Source of the DNA: Phascolarctobacterium sp.
GTDB lineage: Bacteria; Bacillota; Negativicutes; Acidaminococcales; Acidaminococcaceae
Direction of reading: 5' to 3'
Assembly (NCBI GenBank): GCA_021203775.1
Contig: JAJQAO010000004.1
Coordinates: 5,001-43,729, forward strand
DNA: 38,729 nt
Shown here: positions 1 through 11,925 of the stretch, in pieces
Layout: every line of letters begins with the position of its first letter
Position numbering within the stretch: position 1 is the stretch's first letter
Notes under the pieces: model-generated
What the model was told of the DNA's origin: nothing
What the model saw: the letters and a program-made list of their open reading frames with translations, nothing else
The model's database searches: none
Program-made: the position numbers and the translations under genes

Positions 1-890
1 TTGCCTGCAGCATAAATTCCCGGCAGACTGGTCTGCCTGTGCTGATCCACGACAGGACCGCTGGTTAATGGATGCATATCAAGCATCAGGCCATTTGACA
101 GCTCATTTTCCGGAATCAGCCCTACAGATAACAGAATCGTATCACATTCAATATCAAACTCCGTCCCAGGGATTGGAGCATTTTTTTCATCAACTTTGGC
201 TACGGTAACTCCGGTAACTCGTTTTTCGCCATGTATTTTAATTATGGTATGCGACAGATACAGAGGTATGTCATAATCATTCAGACATTGCACGATATTC
301 CTTGTAAGACCATTGGAATAGGGACATATTTCCAGTACTGCCTGCACCTGACATCCTTCCAGACTCATCCGGCGGGCCATGATAAGCCCGATATCACCGC
401 TGCCTAAAATAACTATTTTATGTCCCGGCAGATACCCTTCCATATTTACCATACGCTGAGCTGCACCAGCTGTAAAAACTCCTGCCGGGCGTTCGCCCGG
501 TATGCGAATTGCACCGCGGGTCCGTTCGCGGCAGCCCATCGTTAAAATAATGGTCTTCCCCTGAAGATAGAGCAGTCCCTTTTCCGGGCTCACGGCAATG
601 ACAGTTTTGTCCCGTAATACTTCAAGAACCATCGTATCAACCAAAACTTCTATTTCAGGTTTATCCTTAATTAACTCAATACACCGCTGTGCATAGCCTG
701 GGCCGGTAAGCTCTTTTTTGAAATGGTGCAGCCCGAAACCGTTATGGATACACTGCTGCAGAATGCCCCCAAGCTCTCTGTCCCTTTCAATAATAAGTAT
801 TCTGCCGGCTCCGTTTTCCCGGGCGCTGTATGCAGCAGACAGTCCGGCAGGACCGCCGCCAACGATTATCACATCGTATAACTGATCCAT
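1..890 (-). CDS. NAD(P)/FAD-dependent oxidoreductase, C-terminus truncated by window edge
   Basis: Reverse-strand translation from ATG at 890 (GGAGG upstream) reads MDQLYDVIIVGGGPAGLSAAYSARENGAGRILIIERDRELGG..., a Rossmann GxGxxG FAD motif, open to window position 1; a second nucleotide-binding motif VILGSGDIGLIMAR follows. Confidence 0.85.
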   Translation of the reverse strand, partial: MDQLYDVIIVGGGPAGLSAAYSARENGAGRILIIERDRELGGILQQCIHNGFGLHHFKKELTGPGYAQRCIELIKDKPEIEVLVDTMVLEVLRDKTVIAVSPEKGLLYLQGKTIILTMGCRERTRGAIRIPGERPAGVFTAGAAQRMVNMEGYLPGHKIVILGSGDIGLIMARRMSLEGCQVQAVLEICPYSNGLTRNIVQCLNDYDIPLYLSHTIIKIHGEKRVTGVTVAKVDEKNAPIPGTEFDIECDTILLSVGLIPENELSNGLMLDMHPLTSGPVVDQHRQTSLPGIYAAG

Positions 891-891
891 A

Positions 892-2352
892 TTATGCCTC
901 CTCCCTGTCTGCCTGATTTTTTTCGTAAAACAAATGAGAATCGGCTCTCTCTTTTAACACTTCAGGAATCGGGATGTTAAGTTCGCGGGCAATAATCTGG
1001 GTTACCCTGGGCCCGCAGAACCCTCCCTGGCATCTCCCCATGCCCGCACGGGTACGCCGCTTAACTCCATCCACGGTCCTGGCCCCGCAGGGTCCTTTTA
1101 TTGCTTCAACGATTTCTGCTTCGGTGACTGTTTCGCAGCGACAGATTACGCGGCCGTATAATTTATTTTTCTCAATGACTGCTGCCTGCTGGCTCCTGGT
1201 CATCCTGCAGAAAGAAACCTTGCGCGGAAGATCTTTCTTAAAGTCCGCCTTTTTTACGGCCCCGCTGTCTTCTGCGATGGCCCCTGCCAAAATCTCAGCC
1301 ACGGCAGGCGCAGAAGTCAGTCCCGGGGACTGCATTCCTGCCGCATTATAGAAACCTGCTACCCCGGATGCTCCGACAATGAAATCTCCCGTGCTGGAAA
1401 CGGCACGCAGTCCGGCAAATTCCGTAATAGACGCACCCATGGGCAGATTCGGGATTAATTTCCTTGCAGACGCCATGATTTCATTCATGCCTTCCGTAGT
1501 AACCGCCAGATCTTCCCTTTCGTGCAAGTCCTGGGCATTCGGCCCGATAAAAGTATTGCCGTGCGTTGTGGTGCAAATCAGGATCCCTTTGGATTTTTTC
1601 GTGGGGGTCGGAAAGACTACCCCATAGACAAGACTGCTGCAGGCCGTTTTGTCAAAAAGAATATATTCACCCTTGCGCGGATTTATGGTAAAGCTTTCAT
1701 CGCCTGCAAGTCGGGCAATTTCATCGGCATAAATGCCGGACGCGTTAACCACGTATCTGGTTTTTATAACGCCCCTATTCGTCTCTACCCCGGCAATCCG
1801 CCCGTCTTCCTTAATAAATCCGAGTACCCTGCAGTCACGCATAACCCGGGCTCCGTTTTGAACCGCGCATTCCGCAAAAGCAACTGCCGCGCCAAAAGGC
1901 CAGCACACTCCTGCCGTAGGTGCCCACAAGGCTCCAAGTACGGTTTTAAGATTCGGCTCCTCGCGGAGTACCTCATCATGTGTCAGTATTTTCAGCCCTT
2001 CCACGCCATTGGCCCTGCCGCGCTGCAGAAGTTCCTGCAGAGTCTGCATTTCCTCTTCATTTGTGGCAGCCACCATGGACCCTGTCCATTTTATGTCAAG
2101 ATCCAGTTCCTTCTCAAGATCGTGATAAAGCTTATTGCCGCGGACATTAGTAAGCGCCTTTAAGCTACCTGTCGGAGCGTCAAACCCCGCATGTAAAATA
2201 GCACTGTTGGCTTTAGTTGTCCCCATGGCCAGATCAGGCTCTTTCTCCACAAGCAGGCAGTCCAAATTATACTTTGACAGCTCCCTTAAGACAGCCGTTC
2301 CTGTAATGCCGCCGCCAATGACAACTATGTCGGCCGATGTAACAAATTCCAT
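892..2352 (-). CDS. FAD-dependent glycerol-3-phosphate dehydrogenase-like oxidoreductase with C-terminal BFD-like [2Fe-2S] domain
   Basis: DAO-type N-terminus (DIVVIGGGITGTAVLRELSKY) and C-terminal CRCETVTEAEIVEAI...CGARTVDGVKRRTRAGMGRCQGGFC, typical of anaerobic GlpA-like proteins. Confidence 0.85.
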   Translation of the reverse strand: MEFVTSADIVVIGGGITGTAVLRELSKYNLDCLLVEKEPDLAMGTTKANSAILHAGFDAPTGSLKALTNVRGNKLYHDLEKELDLDIKWTGSMVAATNEEEMQTLQELLQRGRANGVEGLKILTHDEVLREEPNLKTVLGALWAPTAGVCWPFGAAVAFAECAVQNGARVMRDCRVLGFIKEDGRIAGVETNRGVIKTRYVVNASGIYADEIARLAGDESFTINPRKGEYILFDKTACSSLVYGVVFPTPTKKSKGILICTTTHGNTFIGPNAQDLHEREDLAVTTEGMNEIMASARKLIPNLPMGASITEFAGLRAVSSTGDFIVGASGVAGFYNAAGMQSPGLTSAPAVAEILAGAIAEDSGAVKKADFKKDLPRKVSFCRMTRSQQAAVIEKNKLYGRVICRCETVTEAEIVEAIKGPCGARTVDGVKRRTRAGMGRCQGGFCGPRVTQIIARELNIPIPEVLKERADSHLFYEKNQADREEA

Positions 2353-2413
2353 TATTTCACTCCCCTAGAATCCCTAAAAATATATAATTTTTTTCGTTTT
2401 TCTTTCCAATATA

Positions 2414-3130
2414 TTATATAAGCCTGTTTCTTCCGAAATACTTTAACGGTACTTTTCCTTCCAGCCATTTAATTATTTTATCCGAGAGAGGCGTAAGCAG
2501 GATCCAGCTCATAACGATTAAAACAACAGATATTGCTCCCACGGCAAGATCTGTAAACCAATGGGCTCCTCCCATAATCCGCGGCAGAGAAAAAACAACA
2601 AAAACAAGCAGACTCTGCAGGAAAGGTTTCCTGCCAAAATATCTAAGCATGAAACTGCTGAAAATGAGGAGCATCATCCCGTGATCTCCCGGGAAACTGC
2701 TTGCAGATTTGTCTTTTGCCGGCCAGCCGCTTAAAATGCTTACCCTGTTAACATCGCTGAAAAATACCGTGGGGCTGGCCCTGTCAATCGCAAGGCTGTT
2801 GTCAAACTGTTTAACTATAATGGCACTTATCAGCATGGTAAGGCCCATACAGAACATATAGCGTCTGCCCTGGGCATCCATTTTGCGGTAAATGCCGTAA
2901 AAAATCAGCAGCATGAACAGGAAATCCACTACGTCGAAAAACCTGAGATTGGTAAAAGCCACCAGATACATGTATGCTTTATTCGCCGGCAGCAGATTGT
3001 TGAAAAAATAAAATATGTCTTTATCAATAGCAAACCAGAAGCCGTGATTTTCCGGTAAATACCAGCTAAGCAGGATTGCTGCGCCTAAAATATTAAGCAA
3101 TAATATTTTTATAAAATTTTTCAGTTTCAT
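2414..3130 (-). CDS. PAP2-family phosphatase (membrane)
   Basis: Multi-TM protein with PAP2-like motifs (SFPGDHGMM ... SLPRIMGGAHWFTDLAVGA). Confidence 0.8.
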   Translation of the reverse strand: MKLKNFIKILLLNILGAAILLSWYLPENHGFWFAIDKDIFYFFNNLLPANKAYMYLVAFTNLRFFDVVDFLFMLLIFYGIYRKMDAQGRRYMFCMGLTMLISAIIVKQFDNSLAIDRASPTVFFSDVNRVSILSGWPAKDKSASSFPGDHGMMLLIFSSFMLRYFGRKPFLQSLLVFVVFSLPRIMGGAHWFTDLAVGAISVVLIVMSWILLTPLSDKIIKWLEGKVPLKYFGRNRLI

Positions 3131-3250
3131 CCTTTTTCGCTTCCCTGTAATGAACTGCCCGGATTAAATAATTAGCTGAAACTGTTTTTATGTCACCCTT
3201 GCAAAACGGCAAAGGCGCATTGCCTCTTTCAATGCACCTCAGCCGCCTGG

Positions 3251-5695
3251 CTACTCTTCCTCCTCTGCGGCAATGGCAGTGAGTGAAACCACCTTGTCAT
3301 CATTATTCAGGGTAATAAGCTTTACCCCCTGGGCATTGCGCCCGAATTGTGAAACGCCTTTCCCGTCAAACCTTATGATAATTCCGTTAGCGGTAATCAT
3401 CATGATTTCCTGTTTGGGATTAATTACCCGCATGCCTATGACAAGGCCCGTCTTTTCAGTAATTTTAATATTTATAACCCCCTTACCGCCGCGGGTCTGT
3501 TTACGGTAAGCATTTACCGCCGTACGTTTGCCAAGGCCAAGCTCAGTGGCCGTAAGCACTTCTGATTCAGCACTGCTGACGCTGTCCATGGCCACAACCT
3601 CGTCCCCCGGATTCAGTGTTATTCCGCGTACACCGTGGGCGGTACGCCCCATGGCCCTTACGTCCTGTTCGTCAAAGCGGATGGCTATGCCGTTTCTGGT
3701 TGCCAGTATTATTTCACTGTTGCCGTCCGTCAGTTCCACTCCTATAAGTTCTTCCTCGTCATCCAGATTGATGGCGATAATTCCGGATTTGCGTACGCTG
3801 GCAAAATCAGTAAGATTAGTCTTTTTTACTGTTCCCCTGTCAGTTGCCATGAACATGTAGTATTCTTCCTTAAATTCCCTTACGGGGATAACGGCCGTAA
3901 TTTTTTCATCCGCTTCGACAGGCAGGAGATTAACAATGGCCGTTCCCTTGGCGGTCCTTCCGGCTTCCGGTATTTCATAGCCCTTCTGGCGGTAAACCCG
4001 TCCTTTATTGGTAAAGAACAGAATATTATGGTGCGTTGTGGTCATGAAGAGATGTTCCGCACAATCATCAACCTTCTTGCCGCTGCCGCCAGTCTTGCCT
4101 ACACCACCGCGTTTCTGGGTGCGGAAATTATCCAGGGTCTGGCGTTTGGTATATCCCTGGTGGCTGATAGTAACCACGATGTCCTCATCGGCAATCAGAT
4201 CTTCCACATCCATCTCTGAAGTGTCAAGAGAAATTTCCGTCCGCCGCGAATCACTGAATTTTTTCTTCATTTCCAGAAGATCTTCTTTTATGATGTCCAT
4301 TACCTTCCGCTCATCAGCCAGAACACTTTCCAGCCAGTCAATGGTTTCCATGACATCGACATATTCTTCGTCAATCTTTTTGCGTTCCAATCCCGTCAGA
4401 CGCTGCAGCCTCATATCAAGAATGGCCTGAGCCTGCCGCTGGCTGAGACTGAACTGTTCCATAAGTGCGGTCTTTGCAACGTCTGCCGTTGCGCTGTTTC
4501 TAATGGTGGTAATAACGTCATCCAGATTATCCAAGGCTATTTTCAGGCCTTCCAAGATATGTGCCCGTTCTTTGGCCTTGCCAAGTTCAAAACGCGTACG
4601 CCTGGTTATGACATCCTTTTCATGGGCCAGATAATATCCGAGGACCTGTTTTAAATTTAAAACCTTAGGTTCCCCGTTAACCAGGGCCAGCATGATAATA
4701 CCGAAAGAACTCTGCAGCTGACTGTGCTTATACAGCTGGTTTAAGATAATATCCGGTACGACATCGCTTCGCAGTTCAATTACAATATGCATGCCCCGAC
4801 GGTCTGATTCATCGCGCAGATCGGTAATTCCCTCTATAACACCGTCTTTGACCAGCTGTGCTATATTTTCTATTAATCTGGCCTTATTTACCTGATATGG
4901 TATTTCGCTGACAACAATCCGATGTTTGCCTTTCTGCATAGGCTCTATTTCGGCCTTGGCGCGAATCTTAACCACTCCGCGTCCTGTAGTGTAAGCACTG
5001 CGGATACCTTCAAGTCCTAAAATGCAGGCCCCTGTCGGGAAATCCGGCCCTTTAATGGCCGTCATGATCTGATCTATTTCTGCATCGGGATTGTCTATAA
5101 GCATAACCAGCCCGTTTACCACTTCACCCAAATTATGCGGCGGAATATTGGTGGCCATGCCGACGGCAATACCTGCACTGCCGTTGATTAAAAGCGCCGG
5201 CACCTTCGCCGGGAGAACGCTGGGTTCTTTTAAGGATTCGTCGTAATTGGGTATGAAATCTACCGTTTCCTTCTCTATATCCTCCAGCATCATTTCGGCA
5301 ATTTTCGCCATGCGGACTTCGGTATAACGCATTGCTGCAGCGCTGTCACCGTCCACACTGCCAAAATTACCGTGCCCGTCCACCATAAGATAGCGGGTGG
5401 AGAAATCCTGGGCCAGACGTACAATGGCTTCATAAACAGATGAGTCTCCATGGGGATGGTACTTACCTAAAACCTCCCCGACAATACGCGCGGATTTTTT
5501 ATAAGGCTTGTTGGAAGCCATGCCTGCTTCCTGCATGGCATATAAAATCCTGCGGTGTACCGGCTTTAAGCCGTCGCGCACATCAGGCAGGGCACGCTGG
5601 ATAATTACGCTCATGGCGTAATCAATATAAGAAGTTTTCATTTCCTCTTCAAGATACACTGGTACGATTTTACCAGCCGTGTTTTCCAAATCCAC
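3251..5695 (-). CDS. gyrA: DNA gyrase subunit A
   Basis: Classic GyrA sequence ([29 protein letters not shown]; GyrA box QKRGGVGK). The ORF track start is 5716; the GTG at 5695 preceded by AGGTGG is the more likely start. Confidence 0.97.
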   Translation of the reverse strand: MDLENTAGKIVPVYLEEEMKTSYIDYAMSVIIQRALPDVRDGLKPVHRRILYAMQEAGMASNKPYKKSARIVGEVLGKYHPHGDSSVYEAIVRLAQDFSTRYLMVDGHGNFGSVDGDSAAAMRYTEVRMAKIAEMMLEDIEKETVDFIPNYDESLKEPSVLPAKVPALLINGSAGIAVGMATNIPPHNLGEVVNGLVMLIDNPDAEIDQIMTAIKGPDFPTGACILGLEGIRSAYTTGRGVVKIRAKAEIEPMQKGKHRIVVSEIPYQVNKARLIENIAQLVKDGVIEGITDLRDESDRRGMHIVIELRSDVVPDIILNQLYKHSQLQSSFGIIMLALVNGEPKVLNLKQVLGYYLAHEKDVITRRTRFELGKAKERAHILEGLKIALDNLDDVITTIRNSATADVAKTALMEQFSLSQRQAQAILDMRLQRLTGLERKKIDEEYVDVMETIDWLESVLADERKVMDIIKEDLLEMKKKFSDSRRTEISLDTSEMDVEDLIADEDIVVTISHQGYTKRQTLDNFRTQKRGGVGKTGGSGKKVDDCAEHLFMTTTHHNILFFTNKGRVYRQKGYEIPEAGRTAKGTAIVNLLPVEADEKITAVIPVREFKEEYYMFMATDRGTVKKTNLTDFASVRKSGIIAINLDDEEELIGVELTDGNSEIILATRNGIAIRFDEQDVRAMGRTAHGVRGITLNPGDEVVAMDSVSSAESEVLTATELGLGKRTAVNAYRKQTRGGKGVINIKITEKTGLVIGMRVINPKQEIMMITANGIIIRFDGKGVSQFGRNAQGVKLITLNNDDKVVSLTAIAAEEEE

Positions 5696-5763
5696 TTTAC
5701 CACCTGTCCTTATCACTTAATAGTTGCATTAAAATATCTTATCTTCCGTTTAAATCTATTGCA

Positions 5764-5786
5764 CGCAGCCACAGGAAATGGCTGCG
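5764..5786. terminator. Short hairpin between the TSUP gene and gyrA
   Basis: CGCAGCCA-CAGGAAA-TGGCTGCG, 8-bp perfect stem, weak T tract. Confidence 0.4.
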
Positions 5787-5798
5787 AATATAATCTGG

Positions 5799-6575
5799 TT
5801 ATTTCAGAAGGATCTCATAAATCTGTTTCCCTATAAGAAGAGTCGTTACTACTAAATATAATGGCCTTACGTAGGCCGCCCCCTTTCTTATGGCCATCCG
5901 CGATCCAAGAATGGCCCCGAAAATCATGAATATCCCCATCATAAGACCGTAGCTCCATACGATAGAACCGCTGAATGCAAATGAGAGCATGGCGCCAATG
6001 CCGCTGGCAAAATTAAGGGCCTTGGCATTGCCCGCCGCGGTTACAAAATCGAAACCCAGGAAGAGAAACCCGAAAATCAGGAATGAGCCGGTCCCAGGTC
6101 CGAAAAAGCCGTCGTAAAATCCTATTACCGCTGCCATGATAAAAGCACCTGCAAGTGCCACGGCTCCAAGTTTTTCTATCCTCGCGTGATCGCCCCAATC
6201 CTTGCGTCTGTATGTATAGACTGCCACCACCACCAGTAGCACTACGATAATGTTTTTCATAAGAGCCGCGGGCAGGAGATGCACCACATAGGCGCCAATT
6301 GCGGATCCTATGAATGAGAGCGGCATGAGACAGAGGGCCATTTTCTTCTTTATCTTGCCTGCCCGCCAGAATGAAACAACGCTGGTGAATGCACCCATTG
6401 ATGCCGCCACTTTGTTTGTCCCAAGCGCCAAGGGCACCGGCAGTCCTAATCCCAAAAGTGCGGGGGTGGATATTAACCCGCCGCCACCTACCGTTGAATC
6501 AATAAAGGAAGTTATCAGCCCTATCACAGCAAGGAATATTATCGTGGATATATCAAGGGATGCGTTAAATTCCAA
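5799..6575 (-). CDS. TSUP/TauE-SafE family membrane permease
   Basis: Multi-TM protein, LITSFIDSTVGGGGLISTPALLGLGLPVPLALGTNKVAA motif. Confidence 0.88.
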   Translation of the reverse strand: MEFNASLDISTIIFLAVIGLITSFIDSTVGGGGLISTPALLGLGLPVPLALGTNKVAASMGAFTSVVSFWRAGKIKKKMALCLMPLSFIGSAIGAYVVHLLPAALMKNIIVVLLVVVAVYTYRRKDWGDHARIEKLGAVALAGAFIMAAVIGFYDGFFGPGTGSFLIFGFLFLGFDFVTAAGNAKALNFASGIGAMLSFAFSGSIVWSYGLMMGIFMIFGAILGSRMAIRKGAAYVRPLYLVVTTLLIGKQIYEILLK

Positions 6576-6596
6576 GATTACCTCTCCCCACGCAGG

Positions 6597-7298
6597 CTAT
6601 TTTACAAAACACAGATAGAGCCCTATAGCTCCTTCATGACAAGTGCAGCTGACTTTTTCCTGCGGTATGTTGCTTATTGCGTAAGGGTACAGCATCTCAA
6701 GTTTCGCCTTATTAAGCGGCCAGAAAACGCCGAACAGATCAACTTCTGCATCACTGAGTGGTATTAAAGACAATGCTTCAATTTTCCCTAAATCTCTAAG
6801 CTCAATATTTATTGTTTCGCCTGCAGTCAATAAGAACATGGTCTCTTTTTCATCAGCCATAGCTACCTGGGCATGGCGGCGTTTTTTATAAGCCAGAAGG
6901 GAAAAAACATTACTATAAAGGTGGTCAAACCGCCCTCCCCACACACCGGTGAATACCACATTTGCCGCGGGGAGATTTTTTAATAGAAGCTGCAGGTCAG
7001 TATCATTTTTTTCAGGGTCGACGCAGTGAACCTCTGTCCCTTTTGCGGCGACTTCGGCGTAAATGCTTTTTGACGCACTGTCCGCATCCCCGTAAAGTTT
7101 TTTTGGTACAATCCCTGCAGAAAGGCAGTATTCCGCGCCTTTATCGGCACAATATATTTCTTTATGCCCTGCTGCCCGGCAAAGCCACTCTTTATCCGGG
7201 CTGCGTCCTCCAGCCACGGCAAAAAGCTTTCGCTCCTGCCCTGCAGAGGAAAAAATTTCTGCTGCCAGTTGCGGCAGCTTAAAATTCCAGCTTGTCAT
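6597..7298 (-). CDS. thiN: Thiamine diphosphokinase
   Basis: Family features: KKLYGDADS; DPEKNDTDLQLLLK; VFTGVWGGRFDHLYSN. Confidence 0.82.
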   Translation of the reverse strand: MTSWNFKLPQLAAEIFSSAGQERKLFAVAGGRSPDKEWLCRAAGHKEIYCADKGAEYCLSAGIVPKKLYGDADSASKSIYAEVAAKGTEVHCVDPEKNDTDLQLLLKNLPAANVVFTGVWGGRFDHLYSNVFSLLAYKKRRHAQVAMADEKETMFLLTAGETINIELRDLGKIEALSLIPLSDAEVDLFGVFWPLNKAKLEMLYPYAISNIPQEKVSCTCHEGAIGLYLCFVK

Positions 7299-7591
7299 TA
7301 TTTTTTATTGGCGGCAGGCATAATGATTATTCTGCCGTTTTCCTTTGTTACTTTCCAGCTGCAATCGCCATTTTTGTTTTTTAGCCATTCCATGCTTATT
7401 TCAAGCAGAAATCTGTTTAAGCGTTCAAGCGCTTCATCCGGCAGCAATATTGTTTTCTGCACGGGTGTTTTCACAGCTTTTATTTTTGCAGGCTGCGGTT
7501 TCTCATCTGCGTACACGCTGTTTTCAAAAGTCAGTTTTTCCCTGCTGCCGCGAAACATTTCCGCATCAGAAAGATTTTTCCGGATTTTCAT
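7298..7591 (-). CDS. Small hypothetical protein downstream of gyrB
   Basis: ORF with ATG at 7591 (GAGGATGGGGCA upstream) immediately after the gyrB stop; translation MKIRKNLSDAEMFRGSREK... The longer track ORF would overlap gyrB. Confidence 0.6.
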   Translation of the reverse strand: MKIRKNLSDAEMFRGSREKLTFENSVYADEKPQPAKIKAVKTPVQKTILLPDEALERLNRFLLEISMEWLKNKNGDCSWKVTKENGRIIIMPAANKK

Positions 7592-7601
7592 TGCCCCATC
7601 C

Positions 7602-9825
<2,224 letters not shown>

Positions 9826-10554
9826 CTAATCCCTCCGTAAATACTTTAATGCATTCTGATAGGTTTTTTCGTCAATCTCATCCGGCTTTTTCCCTGTCAG
9901 GAACATAACTGCCATCCCGCAGTCCGTTTCCGTAGCGTCCCCAAGCCTTACCTTTTCAAAATACCTTCCCTGTATCTGCTCTTTCACAGATGCAAAAAAG
10001 ACTTTTTCGCATTTATGGTAGCTCAAGCATTCTTCATAGCTTAACCAGGGTTCTATTTTTAGCAGTTCTGAGATTTTGGCTTTAAGTTCCTCTTTGGCTG
10101 TTCTTTCGCAGGCACCGCATATTTTCCGGTCACCTCTTATTTTTGCTCCGCATTTTTGGCAGTGTCCATTCTTTTCTTCCTTCCGAGTCGTCTCTTCCCC
10201 CTTTTTTTCTCCGCTTTCGTAGTCTTCCATATTAGCACAGGAATGAAATTTTAAGTCTTTAATAACTAGTTTACCAGCCAAAAAATCATTTATTTTCTGC
10301 AGAAAGACGCTTTTCATCATAAAAAGATTGCTGGCCCAGGCTGAGCTTTTAGTTTTTATTATCAATACTCCCTTTTTGGAATCCAGCTTATCGACTCGGC
10401 AGTTTTTATATAAATTTTCTCCGCATATATCTTTCCATTTTTCCTCGAGCAGATACTGTATATATCTGTATTTTACCGAAGAGCTGATATATCCGCTGCT
10501 TTTATAGTCCTTGGGGTTCATTATCCTTTGGATAATGCTCTCTGTCTGCTCCAC
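9826..10554 (-). CDS. DUF721 (DciA-like) protein with internal zinc ribbon and extra C-terminal domain
   Basis: N-terminal WKDICGENLYKNCRVDKLDSKKGVLIIKTKSSAWASNLFMMKSVFLQKIN resembles DUF721; then CQKCGAKIRGDRKICGAC. Confidence 0.7.
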   Translation of the reverse strand: MEQTESIIQRIMNPKDYKSSGYISSSVKYRYIQYLLEEKWKDICGENLYKNCRVDKLDSKKGVLIIKTKSSAWASNLFMMKSVFLQKINDFLAGKLVIKDLKFHSCANMEDYESGEKKGEETTRKEEKNGHCQKCGAKIRGDRKICGACERTAKEELKAKISELLKIEPWLSYEECLSYHKCEKVFFASVKEQIQGRYFEKVRLGDATETDCGMAVMFLTGKKPDEIDEKTYQNALKYLRRD

Positions 10555-10558
10555 TTTT

Positions 10559-11689
10559 TCAGACCTCTTTTATTTTTCCCTCAATAATTTCAAAGTACCT
10601 GCAGTTTTCAAATTTTGGTATAAGTTCCCTGTCATTAACGGTAATAAACGTCTGTACTTTCCCGTCAATAAAGGATAACAGCTGAGTTCGCCTTTTAATG
10701 TCCAACTCGCTCATAACATCATCCAGGAGCAGAATCGGAAATTCTCCCGTTTCCCTTCGTACATACTCCAACTGCGACAGTTTTAAGGCAAGCGCGCCGC
10801 TTCTTTGTTGCCCCTGTGACCCAAACGATCGCAGGGAAACGCCGTTTAAAAGCAGGGACAGATCATCCCTGTGGGGTCCTACCCCTGTACTTCCCCTTAA
10901 AATATCCACACTTTCTCTTTCTTTTAAACAGTGTCTGTAAAAATCTTCCCAGTTTTTTTCTTCATCTTCCAGATATAAAATTTCGCCGTTATTCGCCTTT
11001 ATGCCATATTTTATTTCCATTTTTTCCTTATTTTCCGTAAGGGAACTGTAAATTTCAGCGGTTATTTTTTTTAATTTGTTTAAGGATACTATTCTTTTGC
11101 GTACTACGGCAGCAGCAAGCCTGACAAATTCTTTATCCCACACTTTTAGCTGTTCCGAGGACTCCCTTCCTCTTTCTCTTAGGTCCTTTAAAAGCTTGTT
11201 CCTCTGCTGTAAAATCCTGTTATATTTTATTAAAAGATCATAGTAAACCTTATCCGCCTGCGCGATCTGCATGTCAAAGAACCTGCGCCTTAAAGCAGGT
11301 TCTCCTTTCACCAGTTGCAGATCCTCCGGTGAAAACATTACTGCGTTTAATTTTCCATACTGCTCTTTCGGTCTTATTTTTTCGCCATCTAAAATAATTT
11401 CTTTTTTTTGTTTTTCCTGTTGCAGATATTTTTTTATTTTTACGGCATGACTGCTGCTGAAACTTTCATATTCCACACCGACTCCCATTTCTTTACATCC
11501 AATCTTTATAAGCTCATTCTCTTCAAATGTCCTGTGTGAAAATCCGAAAGCACTATAAAAAATAGCTTCTAGGATATTAGTTTTCCCCTGGGCATTCTGT
11601 CCATAAAAAACATTTACCATGGAAGAAAAATCCAGATTGCATTTATCATAATTTCTGAAATTAACAGTATAAATTTTATTTATTTTCAT
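10559..11689 (-). CDS. recF: DNA replication/repair protein RecF
   Basis: Walker A GQNAQGKTNILEAI; STGVGPHRDDLSLLLNG; SQGQQRSGALALKLSQ. Confidence 0.96.
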   Translation of the reverse strand: MKINKIYTVNFRNYDKCNLDFSSMVNVFYGQNAQGKTNILEAIFYSAFGFSHRTFEENELIKIGCKEMGVGVEYESFSSSHAVKIKKYLQQEKQKKEIILDGEKIRPKEQYGKLNAVMFSPEDLQLVKGEPALRRRFFDMQIAQADKVYYDLLIKYNRILQQRNKLLKDLRERGRESSEQLKVWDKEFVRLAAAVVRKRIVSLNKLKKITAEIYSSLTENKEKMEIKYGIKANNGEILYLEDEEKNWEDFYRHCLKERESVDILRGSTGVGPHRDDLSLLLNGVSLRSFGSQGQQRSGALALKLSQLEYVRRETGEFPILLLDDVMSELDIKRRTQLLSFIDGKVQTFITVNDRELIPKFENCRYFEIIEGKIKEV

Positions 11690-11912
11690 CGCTCTTCTTC
11701 ATAACAGTCAATTTCATCTTGCCGTCAATATTGACAATATCCCCCGGACGGATCTTTCTGCGCTTTTCAGATACGGTTTTACCGTTTAACCTGATTCTTC
11801 CCTGTTCAACCATCATGAAGGCCTTACCTCCCGATTCAGCAATTCCTGAAACTTTAAGAAGTTTATCAATTTCTATGTATTCCGTATTAATTAATATTTC
11901 TTCTTTGTCCAT
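11676..11912 (-). CDS. S4-domain RNA-binding protein (YaaA-like)
   Basis: IEIDKLLKVSGIAESGGKAFMMVEQGRIRLNGK, between dnaN and recF. Confidence 0.9.
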   Translation of the reverse strand: MDKEEILINTEYIEIDKLLKVSGIAESGGKAFMMVEQGRIRLNGKTVSEKRRKIRPGDIVNIDGKMKLTVMKKSDENK

Positions 11913-11925
11913 TATAATATCCAGT

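Noticed and set aside
1522-2163. Plus-strand 213-aa ORF
   Set aside because: Antisense to the GlpA-like CDS; composition looks like a shadow frame and no family is recognisable.
3635-4219. Plus-strand 194-aa ORF
   Set aside because: Fully antisense within gyrA.
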